Shown here one piece after another: positions 25,846 through 35,028 of a stretch of DNA of 64,000 nucleotides. Under the pieces are notes generated by a model. That model did not search any database. It was not told where the DNA came from and worked only from the letters and a program-made list of their open reading frames with translations. The position numbers were made by a program, and so were the translations under genes. Numbering within the stretch: position 1 is the stretch's first letter; each line of letters begins with the position of its first letter. The stretch lies in the NCBI GenBank assembly GCA_963605405.1, contig CAVCUP010000004.1, positions 62,001 to 126,000 on the forward strand, read 5' to 3'. The DNA comes from Paratractidigestivibacter sp963605405. Lineage in GTDB: Bacteria > Actinomycetota > Coriobacteriia > Coriobacteriales > Atopobiaceae.

Positions 25846-26640
25846 CTACTCCTCGCGCCCCGGCAGAAGCGAGAGGAACTTCTCGGCACTGCCGCACGCA
25901 ACGAGCTCCTTGGGGAAGTCGACCGACTCGAGGAGCTTCTTTGTGCGCGCATAGCGCCCGACCTGCGGAGCGACGTGGGCGTCGGAGCCGAAGCTCACCA
26001 TGCAGCCGAGCTCGGCGCAGCGACGGGCGACCTCCTCGCAGCGCCCCAGGGATTTCTTTGCCTTGAGGGGGTCTGAGATGCTGGACTCGTTGATCTCGAT
26101 GAGCTTGCCCAGGTCGCGGGCCGCCTCGATGACGGGGTCGAGCTCGAAGTCGACGCCCGAGCGGCCCACATGCCCGAGGATAAGCACCTTCGGGTCCTGC
26201 AGCACGTTGATATACATCTGGGTGTTCTGTGCGCGCGTGGCCGCATCGCAGAAGTCGTTGCGGTGGATACTCGCGATCACGTAGTCGCATGCGGCGAAGC
26301 ACTTCTCCTTAAGGGTGGACTCGCGGCGGCGCTCCTCGGTGATGTTTGCCACCACGGGGATGTCCCAGCCGAAGAGATGGCCCTCGGCGTCCACGATGTC
26401 CGCTTCGCAGCCGTGCAGCACGCGCACCCCCATCCACTCGCGCGGCCAAACGCTCATGTTGATGAAGTACTGGAAGTTCTTGAGGGTCTGCTGCTCGAAG
26501 AGCATGCAGCTGAAATGGTCGGTGACGCCGAGCAGCTCGAGGCCCTGGGCGGACGCCGCGCGGACGTCCTCCTCCACGGTCGAGTAGGCGTGGCGAGAGA
26601 AGAGCGTGTGCGTGTGCACGTCGCAGGCGATGCGGATCAT
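25846..26640 (-). CDS. PHP-domain phosphoesterase (264 aa)
   Basis: Polymerase-and-histidinol-phosphatase fold with a three-metal site, similar to YcdX-type phosphatases. Metal ligands: DVHTHTLFSRHAYST at residues 7-21, the His of GVTDHFS, the Glu of LHGCEADI, the His of VIASIHRND, the His of ILGHVGRS and the DxH of SFGSDAHVA. Length is typical. I start at ATG 26640, with GGAAAGG eight bases in front; an in-frame ATG at 26655 is possible. It is convergent with xth across the family D element and lies downstream of the ABC transporter substrate-binding gene but beyond a terminator. Physiological substrate unknown. Confidence 0.88.
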   Translation of the reverse strand: MIRIACDVHTHTLFSRHAYSTVEEDVRAASAQGLELLGVTDHFSCMLFEQQTLKNFQYFINMSVWPREWMGVRVLHGCEADIVDAEGHLFGWDIPVVANITEERRRESTLKEKCFAACDYVIASIHRNDFCDAATRAQNTQMYINVLQDPKVLILGHVGRSGVDFELDPVIEAARDLGKLIEINESSISDPLKAKKSLGRCEEVARRCAELGCMVSFGSDAHVAPQVGRYARTKKLLESVDFPKELVACGSAEKFLSLLPGREE

Positions 26641-26687
26641 GTGCGGCCTTTCCATCGAAGATTTGTCGCCGCCCATTTTAACGCGGC

Positions 26688-26719
26688 GCGGGCCGGCGCC
26701 CCGTAAGGCACCGGCCCGC
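26688..26719 (-). terminator. Terminator of the substrate-binding-protein gene
   Basis: Stem of 13 bases, GCGGGCCGGTGCC paired with GGCGCCGGCCCGC (one G-T type pair), six-base loop. On the minus strand GCGCCGCGTTAAAAT follows. It lies 24 bases past the stop of the lipoprotein gene. Confidence 0.75.
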
Positions 26720-26743
26720 TGCTGGTAAAGCTATGCGCCCTGG

Positions 26744-27640
26744 TTACTTGGTGGGCTCCACGACGAGGGTGTCCTCGTAGTCGGCGCCGTAGGTCTCGAG
26801 CAGGGTCTTCTCGTAGTCGGCGTGGAAGAAGTTCTTGCCGCCGAGGGTATAGAGCTCGTCGTTGACCCACTCGAGCAGCTCGGAGTTGCCCTTGGCCACG
26901 GCCGGGGCGATGGTGTCCTTGTCGCCGAGCTCCTCGATGCCCACGACGTACTCGTCGCTGCCGGAGGACTTGGCGAAGGCGATGACCTCGGTGTTGTCGT
27001 TGGCCCAGACGGCGTCCTTGTTGTTCTCGAAGGCGGTCTTGGCGGCGGCGTAGGTGTCGTACTTCTCGAGCTTGAGCTCGGGGTTGTGCTCGGTGAGGTA
27101 GGTCTCGGCGGTGGTGCCGGAGATCACGATGACGGTGCGGTCGCCCACCTGGGAGAGGTCCGTGACCACGCTGTCCTTGTGGGAGACGACGCCGAGCGCG
27201 ACGTTCATGTAGGCCTCGGCAAAGTCGACCTTCTCGGCGCGCTCCTCGGTCACGGTGAAGTTGGCGAGAATAACGTCGACCTTGTTGGTCTCGAGGTACT
27301 CGACGCGGTTGGCGGCCTCGGTGGAGACGAACTCGACGTCGACGCCCAGGTCGGTGCCGATCTGGCGGGCAAGTTCGACGTCGTAGCCCTGGTACTCGCC
27401 GTTCTCGTCGACGTAGCCGAAGGGGCTCTTGTCGGAGAAGACGCCGATGACGATCTTGCCGGACTCCTTGATCTGGTCGAGTGTGCGGTAGCCGGCCGAG
27501 CTCGCGGAGTCGCTGCTGGAGCTGGAGCCGCCGTCGGAGGTGGCGCTGATGCTGCAGCCGCCGAGCGCGACGGAAGCCGTAAGGGCTGCCGTGGTGAGGG
27601 CGCCAAAGAGGAAGTTCCTGCGGGAAATGCTGGATGCCAT
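26744..27640 (-). CDS. Amino-acid ABC transporter substrate-binding lipoprotein (298 aa)
   Basis: Extracellular solute receptor of the SBP_bac_3 family. N-terminus: twin-Arg-like SRRNFLFGALTTAAL, then lipobox VALGGCS with the lipidated Cys near residue 28, then a Ser/Gly linker. The binding domain begins TLDQIKESGKIVIGVFSD, typical of polar amino-acid receptors, with QGYDVELARQIG, EYLETNKVDVILANF and TVTEERAEKVDFA. Start ATG 27640 has AGGAGAG upstream. It lies downstream of the ATPase/permease genes but has its own promoter region (27641-27760) and a strong hairpin in between, so receptor expression can be uncoupled. Ligand likely glutamine, glutamate or a similar polar amino acid. Confidence 0.92.
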   Translation of the reverse strand: MASSISRRNFLFGALTTAALTASVALGGCSISATSDGGSSSSSDSASSAGYRTLDQIKESGKIVIGVFSDKSPFGYVDENGEYQGYDVELARQIGTDLGVDVEFVSTEAANRVEYLETNKVDVILANFTVTEERAEKVDFAEAYMNVALGVVSHKDSVVTDLSQVGDRTVIVISGTTAETYLTEHNPELKLEKYDTYAAAKTAFENNKDAVWANDNTEVIAFAKSSGSDEYVVGIEELGDKDTIAPAVAKGNSELLEWVNDELYTLGGKNFFHADYEKTLLETYGADYEDTLVVEPTK

Positions 27641-27882
27641 GGTGTTCTCTCCTATGGTTCGTTTACTCGGCCCTCGTCTTAAGGGCTCCTGTAATGGCAG
27701 GGAAGAGTAAAACACGTAATTCCTAGCTAAACAATGGGATTTATTGTTACGAATCAGCGACACACGTCGAGAAAGGCAGTTTACCTGCGCAAATGCCCCG
27801 CAACGGCGTCTACCCGCAAATCCGATAACTGGTTATCTGAACAGCTGGGCGAAGCTGCGGCGCCGCGCTAAACGCCCCGCGA

Positions 27883-27933
27883 ACAACAGCGACCGCCCCC
27901 AAACAGCCGTGGTTTGGGGGCGGTCGCTGTTGT
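27883..27933 (-). terminator. Long perfect hairpin after the ABC ATPase gene
   Basis: Perfect 22-base arms at 27883-27904 and 27912-27933 (core GCGACCGCCCCCAAAC) with a seven-base loop. It lies 53 bases past the ATPase stop. No U-tract follows. The rest of the 345-base gap (27641-27985) holds the receptor-gene promoter; AATTCCTAGC at 27718-27727 recurs in the permease leader. Confidence 0.75.
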
Positions 27934-27985
27934 GTGAGTCGGTGTCGGCGGCGAGAGACGCGCAGCGCGCGGCCTTCTTGCCGCT

Positions 27986-28846
27986 TTATGCCTCGTGGGT
28001 GCGGACAGCGTCGAACTCGAAGGTGTGGAGGAAGCGCTGGGCACGCTCGGTCTGCGGGTGCGCGAAGAAGCGCTCAGGGATGTCCTGCTCCACGATGCCG
28101 CCGCCGTCGAAGAAGAGCACGCGGTCGGCCACGGCGCGGGCGAACTGCATCTCGTGGGTGACGATGACCATGGTCTTGCCCTCGCGCGCAAGGTCGAGGA
28201 TGACGTCGAGGACCTCGCGCACCATCTCGGGGTCGAGGGCCGCGGTGACCTCGTCGAGCAGCAGGATCTCGGGCTCCATGGCGAGCGCGCGGGCGATGGC
28301 CACGCGCTGCTTCTGTCCGCCGGAGAGCATGCGCGGAAAGCTGTCGGCCTTCTCGGCAAGGCCCACGCGGTCAAGAAGTGCCCGCGCCTGGGCCTCGGCC
28401 TCGGCGCGGCCCAGCCCGTGCGCCTTCATCGGCGCGAGGGTGATGTTGTCGAGCACCGTCATGTGCGGGAAGAGGTCGTAGCTCTGGAAGACCATGCCGA
28501 CCTTCTGGCGCAGGGCCACGAGCTGGCGCTTATCGGCGCCGATCTCGACGCCGGCCACGCGGACGCTGCCGCCCTGGATGGGCTCGAGCGCGTTCAGGCA
28601 GCGCAGGAAGGTGGACTTGCCGCAGCCGGAGGGGCCGATGATCACAACGACCTCGCCGCGCTTGACGGTGAGCGAGATGTCTTTGAGTACGACCTTCTCG
28701 CCGTAGGCCTTGTGCAGGTGCTCGACCTCGAGCAGGGCCTCGTCGGTTCGAGCGTCGGCGCCGTTCGCGACGGGTTCGGCGGCGTCGTTCAAGACGGGCT
28801 CAGCGGCGTCGTTCGTAACGGTCGCCGCGGTGTTGGTATCTGCCAT
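27986..28846 (-). CDS. Polar amino-acid ABC transporter ATPase (286 aa)
   Basis: Cytoplasmic nucleotide-binding subunit of the GlnQ group. Walker A GPSGCGKST near residue 73, Q-loop VGMVFQSYDLFPHMTVLDN, signature MLSGGQKQRVAIARAL, Walker B LLLDEVTAALDPE near 198 and the switch His in IVTHEMQFAR. The residue after the catalytic Glu is Val, where Pro is more usual; this variant is common in this group. An N-terminal extension of about 35 residues (NDAAEPVLNDAAEPV) is non-canonical. The start is three bases after the stop of the permease, so translation is coupled. It energises the two permeases at 28850 and 29505. Confidence 0.95.
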   Translation of the reverse strand: MADTNTAATVTNDAAEPVLNDAAEPVANGADARTDEALLEVEHLHKAYGEKVVLKDISLTVKRGEVVVIIGPSGCGKSTFLRCLNALEPIQGGSVRVAGVEIGADKRQLVALRQKVGMVFQSYDLFPHMTVLDNITLAPMKAHGLGRAEAEAQARALLDRVGLAEKADSFPRMLSGGQKQRVAIARALAMEPEILLLDEVTAALDPEMVREVLDVILDLAREGKTMVIVTHEMQFARAVADRVLFFDGGGIVEQDIPERFFAHPQTERAQRFLHTFEFDAVRTHEA

Positions 28847-28849
28847 TTC

Positions 28850-29524
28850 TTAGTTCCACTTCTTCGAAAGGTGATTCGCGAGCAGGCTGATGGGCCAGCA
28901 CACGGCAAAGTACAGGAGCATGATGGTGCCGTAGATGCCAAAGACGGCGTTGGGCGATGTCATGCGGTTGGCCTCGATGATCTGCTGACCGACCTTCATC
29001 ATCTCGATGATGCCGATCATGAGCAGCAGCGAGGTCGTCTTGACCATGCGGGTCACGAGGTTGATGGCGGCGGGCACGAGCCGGCGCACCGCCTGCGGGA
29101 TGATCACGTAACGGTAGGACTGCGCGCGCGTGAGGCCGAGGGCGGCTGCGCTCTCGTACTGGTGGCGCGGGGTGCTGGCCAGGGCGCCGCGGACAAGGTC
29201 GCCCATCTCGCCCGTGCCCCAGAAGGTGAACACGATGATGGCCGAGAACTCTGCGGTGAGGTTGATGCCGAGCACGCGCGTCGCGCCGAAGAACACGATG
29301 TAGAGAAGCGCGAGCTGCGGCATGATGCGAACGATCTCGAGGTAGAGGCGGCTGACGGCGCGCGCCACGGGATTCTTCCACGTCATGAAGATGCCAAAGA
29401 GCGTGCCAAGCACGACGGAGAGCGCCACCGAGATGCCGCTGATCTGCACCGCGATCCAGAGTCCCTGGAGCAGGCGCACCGCATTCGAGCCCTTGAAGAG
29501 AACATCAATTCCCAAAGCTTCCAT
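28850..29524 (-). CDS. Amino-acid ABC transporter permease 2 (224 aa)
   Basis: Inner-membrane subunit of the HisM/GlnP type with about five hydrophobic helices (first around ALSVVLGTLFGIFMTW). The EAA coupling loop is ESAAALGLTRAQSYRYVIIPQAVRRLVP near residue 130. It pairs with the permease gene just upstream to form a heterodimeric channel. I start at ATG 29524 with AGGAGG eight bases upstream, inside the end of the previous gene (20-base overlap); the longer frame to 29557 adds no permease sequence. Its stop is three bases before the ATPase start. Confidence 0.93.
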   Translation of the reverse strand: MEALGIDVLFKGSNAVRLLQGLWIAVQISGISVALSVVLGTLFGIFMTWKNPVARAVSRLYLEIVRIMPQLALLYIVFFGATRVLGINLTAEFSAIIVFTFWGTGEMGDLVRGALASTPRHQYESAAALGLTRAQSYRYVIIPQAVRRLVPAAINLVTRMVKTTSLLLMIGIIEMMKVGQQIIEANRMTSPNAVFGIYGTIMLLYFAVCWPISLLANHLSKKWN

Positions 29525-30164
29525 AGCGCAGCCTCCTCTCGATGACGCTGCCGGCAACGCTCACCGGCACAAGAATGACCAGGTAAAAGAGAACAAGCAT
29601 GGTCAGGCATTCCGTCGTGCGGTAATACAGGCCCATCAGGTCCTTGGTAACGAACATGAGGTCCATGAGCGAGATGGCCGAGAAAACGCTCGTCTCCTTA
29701 AGAAGGAAGATCACGTTGGCCACGAAGGACGGGAACGAGAGCGTGACCGCCTGCGGCAGGATCACGTAGCGCACGGCCTGCATGGGCGTGAGGCCGAGGG
29801 CGAGCGAGGTCTCGCGCTGGATACGGTCGACCGACTCGAAGCCCGAGCGGAACGACTCGGCCATGTACGCGCCGCCGTGGAGCGCCAGGCCGAACGCGCC
29901 GCAGAACTGCGGCGTGATGGAGAAGCCGAAGCGCGGCAGGCCGAAGTAGAAGAAGAACAGCTGGATGAGCAGCGGCGTGTTGCGGAAGAGCTCCACGTAA
30001 GCCTGGCAGAGCTGCTTGATCACCGGTATGCGGAAGTGGATGACGAGCGCCGCGGCCAGCCCGATGACGATCGCGCCGGCGATGCCCGCCCAGCCGATGC
30101 CCAGTGTGAGCAGAGCGGCATCTTTGTAAAGCGGAAGGTACTCCGCCATTGCCTGCAAGTCCAA
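29505..30164 (-). CDS. Amino-acid ABC transporter permease 1 (219 aa)
   Basis: Second membrane subunit of the same importer: helices around ALLTLGIGWAGIAGAIVIGL and LIQLFFFYFGLPRFG, the EAA loop as ETSLALGLTPMQAVRYVILPQAV, and FVANVIFLLKETSVFSAISL. First gene of the permease-permease-ATPase operon. The start is uncertain. TTG 30164 lies nine bases after GAGGGG; ATG 30149 and ATG 30197 are alternatives in the same frame. The GAGGGG is part of an inverted repeat described at 30174-30272, so initiation may be controlled. The following permease overlaps its 3' end by 20 bases. Confidence 0.9.
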   Translation of the reverse strand: MDLQAMAEYLPLYKDAALLTLGIGWAGIAGAIVIGLAAALVIHFRIPVIKQLCQAYVELFRNTPLLIQLFFFYFGLPRFGFSITPQFCGAFGLALHGGAYMAESFRSGFESVDRIQRETSLALGLTPMQAVRYVILPQAVTLSFPSFVANVIFLLKETSVFSAISLMDLMFVTKDLMGLYYRTTECLTMLVLFYLVILVPVSVAGSVIERRLRYGSFGN

Positions 30165-30173
30165 AACAAAAAT

Positions 30174-30272
30174 CCCCTCGATTGCATGCCCGGGCATGAT
30201 GCGCGCACGGACGCAGCGTTAGCCCGAGCACTATAACCCTAGCTTCTTGCTAGGAATTCAGCAATCGAGGGG
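30174..30272 (-). promoter_or_regulatory. Leader with inverted repeat that can sequester the ribosome-binding site
   Basis: GCAATCGAGGGG at 30261-30272 is inverted as CCCCTCGATTGC at 30174-30185, perfect over 12 bases. On the minus strand the second arm contains the GAGGGG in front of permease 1 and is followed by ATTTTTGTTTT. Between them is a smaller stem, CCTAGC/GCTAGG, at 30238-30254. It could act as an attenuator, an RBS-masking RNA or a pair of DNA operator sites; no known riboswitch is recognised. Confidence 0.5.
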
Positions 30273-30323
30273 TCGTAACACAGTGGGAACGATGCGGCGA
30301 GAAGGGCGCCCGGCCCTTCTTCC

Positions 30324-31505
30324 CTACCGGTAGCTCTCGGCGAGCTTCTTCCAGGCGGGCATGGAGTTGACGATGGTGTCGTAGCTCACGCAGTAGCCGA
30401 CGCGAACCCAGCCGGGGCAGCCGAAGGAGTCGGACGGCACGGGCAGGAGCTCGAGGGCTTTCGCGCGCTCGAAGAAGGCGTTCGCGTCGGGCTCGAGGGC
30501 CTTGACCCACAGGTAGAACGCGCCCTCAGGCTCGATGTACTCGTAGCCGAGCTCGGAGAGGCCGCGCGTAAGCGCCCCGCGGTTCTTCGCGTAGGCCTCG
30601 ACGTCGGAAGGCTCGTCGATGCAGTCGATGACCACACGCTGGAAGAGCGCCGGCGCGCAAACAAAGCCCAGCTTGCGACCTGCGCCGGCAACCGCGAGCA
30701 CGAGGCGGTCGTGGTCGGGGTTGGTGTTGGGCACGAGCACCCAGCCGATGCGCTCGCCCGGCAGCGAGAGGCTCTTGGAGTAGCTGTAGCACACGACGGT
30801 ACGCTCGTAGATGGCCGGGATCCACGGCACGTCGGCGCCGTAGGTGATCTCGCGGTAAGGCTCGTCGGCCACGAGGTAGATCTGGGTGCCAAGGCGCTGC
30901 TCGGCGTCGCGCAGGACGTCAGCGAGATCGCGCAGGTTCTGCTCGGCGTAAACGGAGCCGACCGGGTTGTTCGGCGAGTTGATGATCACGGCCTTGGTGC
31001 GCTCGTTGAGGGAGGCAGCCACGGCGGCAACGTCGATCTGGAACGTCTCGGCTTCGGCCATGACCTCGACGCAGGTCGCGCCCGCGGTCTCGATCCACAC
31101 GCGGTACTCGGGGAAGTACGGCGCGATGACGACGACCTCGTCGCCGGGGTTGACCACCGCGTGGAACGTGATGGAAAGAGACGCCGCGGCGCCGCAGGTC
31201 AGATAGACGTCGGCGCCGGCGTAGTCGGTGCCGAAGCGGCGGTTCAGGCTCGCGGCCACGGCCTCGCGGGCGGCGGGCATGCCGGGCGCCGCGGTGTAGC
31301 CGTGCAGCTCAGTGGCGGGCAGCTCGAGCGAGCGGGCGATGGACGCGCGCACGGCCTCGGGCGCGGGGATCGAGGGGTTGCCGAGACTGAAGTCGAAGAC
31401 GTTCTCGGCGCCGATCTGGGCCTTACGGGCCGCGCCGTACGCCGCGATCTCGCGGATGGAGGACTTCGACGCGCCGTACGCGTAGCTCGTCTCGTTGATG
31501 CTCAT
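30324..31505 (-). CDS. Pyridoxal-phosphate aminotransferase, class I/II (393 aa)
   Basis: Fold-type I aminotransferase related to aspartate/aromatic transaminases. Substrate loop FDFSLGNPSIPAPEAV near residue 36, VYLTCGAAASLSITFHAVV, VVVIAPYFPEYRVW, AVIINSPNNPVGSVY (the conserved NNPxG), LVADEPYREITY, PLP-binding Lys in YSYSKSLSLPGERIGW near 240, and the C-terminal Arg in PGWVRVGYC. Start ATG 31505 has AAAGGAG seven bases upstream. Its stop is followed by a GAAGGGC/GCCCTTC hairpin at 30301-30319, then the amino-acid importer operon, so it may use imported amino acids. Exact substrate not determinable. Confidence 0.93.
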   Translation of the reverse strand: MSINETSYAYGASKSSIREIAAYGAARKAQIGAENVFDFSLGNPSIPAPEAVRASIARSLELPATELHGYTAAPGMPAAREAVAASLNRRFGTDYAGADVYLTCGAAASLSITFHAVVNPGDEVVVIAPYFPEYRVWIETAGATCVEVMAEAETFQIDVAAVAASLNERTKAVIINSPNNPVGSVYAEQNLRDLADVLRDAEQRLGTQIYLVADEPYREITYGADVPWIPAIYERTVVCYSYSKSLSLPGERIGWVLVPNTNPDHDRLVLAVAGAGRKLGFVCAPALFQRVVIDCIDEPSDVEAYAKNRGALTRGLSELGYEYIEPEGAFYLWVKALEPDANAFFERAKALELLPVPSDSFGCPGWVRVGYCVSYDTIVNSMPAWKKLAESYR

Positions 31506-31652
31506 GCAGGTCTCCTTTCGGTTTTTGCTGCTGTCAATTCTAGCCAGATGCCGCGGCGGCCGACCAAGGGCCGCCGAACGGCGCAATGACGTAACAATGG
31601 CCGGCTTGGAACCGGCTCGGGACCGCTTCGAAGCAATCGATGACGCAAGCCC

Positions 31653-31802
31653 GCAACCAAACTTCGACTTTGCGGCAAATTTCGGCGGCTGAGGGGCGCA
31701 CTGCACCTGATTAACTGGGCAAACGCGACGACACGACAACGCATGCAGCCCCAAGAGCCCCAAAACACCCAGAAGTTGCCGCAAAGTCGAAATTTGCTTG
31801 CA
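31653..31802. repeat. Family C inverted-repeat element, copy 2
   Basis: Arms at 31653-31678 and 31777-31802 (core TTCGACTTTGCGGCAA) with two mismatches. A nested stem GGGG...CTGCA pairs with TGCAG-CCCC inside the loop, and the loop carries AACTGGGCAAACG, also present in family B. It fills most of the 422-base gap upstream of the aminotransferase; the remainder shows no gene. Confidence 0.88.
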
Positions 31803-31927
31803 GGCGCTCGGCGAACCGCGGGGCCGCAACCCGCCCTCGACCGGCCTGAACGGCCCAAGCGCCAAAAAGCGGCGCCGGGATACGCTCCCGGCGCCGCTCT
31901 CAAACCAAGAGGAGGGATTTCGCGCCC

Positions 31928-33982
<2,055 letters not shown>

Positions 33983-34010
33983 AAGCAATGCTCCTTGCTA
34001 GATAGAGAGC

Positions 34011-34040
34011 GAGAAGGGCGGCAGGTCCGCCGCCCTTCTC
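34011..34040 (-). terminator. Hairpin between hpt and ftsH
   Basis: Perfect 12-base stem GAGAAGGGCGGC/GCCGCCCTTCTC with a six-base loop, 17 bases past the hpt stop. No U-tract, so it may attenuate or stabilise rather than fully terminate. Confidence 0.6.
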
Positions 34041-34056
34041 GCCTTGGTTCTATGGC

Positions 34057-34605
34057 CTAAGAGTAGACCTCGGGCTTGAGGATGCCGATGTAGGGCAGGT
34101 TGCGGTAGCGCTCGGCGTAGTCAAGGCCGTAGCCCACGATGAACTCGTCCGGCACGTGGGCGCCCACGTACTCGGGGTGGACGGCGGGCTTCTTGCCGGT
34201 GACGTCCTTAACGAGGAACGCGGCGACCTTCACGGAGCTGGCGCCGCGGGCCTCGAGCATGCGGATGAGGTAGCTGAGCGTGAGGCCGGAGTCGAGGATA
34301 TCCTCGACGATGAGGACGTCGCGGCCCTCGACCTTGGCGTCCAGGTCCTTGACGATGCGCACCACGCCGGAGCTCTTCACGCCGTCCCCGTAGCTGGAGA
34401 CCGCCATAAAGTCCACCGCGATGGGGCACTTGATGGCACGCATGATGTCCGCGGTAAAGACGACCGCGCCCTTGAGCACGGCCACGACCAGTGGATTCCT
34501 GTCTTTATAGTCGGTGGTAATCGCGTTGCCCATACGGCTCACGATGCCCTTGATGTCCTCTTCGCTGAGCACGACTTCCGAAACGTCCGGGTGCAGCGCC
34601 TCCAT
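34057..34605 (-). CDS. hpt: Hypoxanthine phosphoribosyltransferase (182 aa)
   Basis: Purine salvage enzyme converting hypoxanthine (and often guanine) plus PRPP to the nucleotide. The PRPP-binding motif VLIVEDILDSGLTL is near residue 105, the flexible loop VSSYGDGVKSSG near 80, FLVKDVTGKKP binds the base and YVGAHVPDEFIVGYGLDYAERYRNL is the typical C-terminus. Length is normal. Start ATG 34605 follows GGAAGGGGA. It lies between tilS upstream and ftsH downstream, the classic tilS-hpt-ftsH order, although a 423-base gap with a family B element separates it from tilS here. Confidence 0.95.
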   Translation of the reverse strand: MEALHPDVSEVVLSEEDIKGIVSRMGNAITTDYKDRNPLVVAVLKGAVVFTADIMRAIKCPIAVDFMAVSSYGDGVKSSGVVRIVKDLDAKVEGRDVLIVEDILDSGLTLSYLIRMLEARGASSVKVAAFLVKDVTGKKPAVHPEYVGAHVPDEFIVGYGLDYAERYRNLPYIGILKPEVYS

Positions 34606-34807
34606 GAGCGTCCCCTTCCTGGGATTGCTTACGCGGTCGGCCGCGGCGCGGGCGAGCCCGGCCTGCGGCAATACAGGTCATTAGGATACACCGCACAGGG
34701 CGCGTCACGCGCAAGCATGAGGGTTTTGCCACATGAGAAGCACCGCGGGCGGGAGCGGCGGGGCATCTTTCGTCCGCCCGAACCCTCATGCTGCCCTTGC
34801 CATCGCC

Positions 34808-34946
34808 AAACTCTGACTTTTCGCACTTTAAAATTCAACTTGCCGAGGTAGCCGTCGCGCCACAACCTCGCCAACTGGGCAAACGTCAGCGCAATGAGGC
34901 CAGCTACTCGCGGACTTGGATTTTAAAGTGCGAAAAGTCAGAGTTT
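34808..34946. repeat. Family B inverted-repeat element, copy 1
   Basis: Perfect 27-base arms at 34808-34834 and 34920-34946 (core TTTTCGCACTTTAAAAT), total 139 bases. A nested pairing GAGGTAGC...GCTACTC lies inside, and the loop block GCCAACTGGGCAAAC is at about 34872-34886. It sits in the 423-base gap between tilS and hpt, where 34606-34807 otherwise shows no gene. Copies 2 and 3 are at 53076 and 54461. Confidence 0.92.
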
Positions 34947-35028
34947 GTCTCGCAAACAGTCCGCCGACGCTCCCGAAGCGGGCCCGCAAGCAACGCGAGT
35001 GGGACAAAAAGCGGAAAACCGCCCCGAA

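Noticed and set aside
30174..30323. T-box leader upstream of the amino-acid importer
   Set aside because: The T-box bulge sequence and antiterminator core are not present.
34808..34946. Family B elements as plain intrinsic terminators
   Set aside because: Arms are separated by about 85 bases and no U-tract follows; one copy lies directly in front of a start codon, where a terminator would be out of place.
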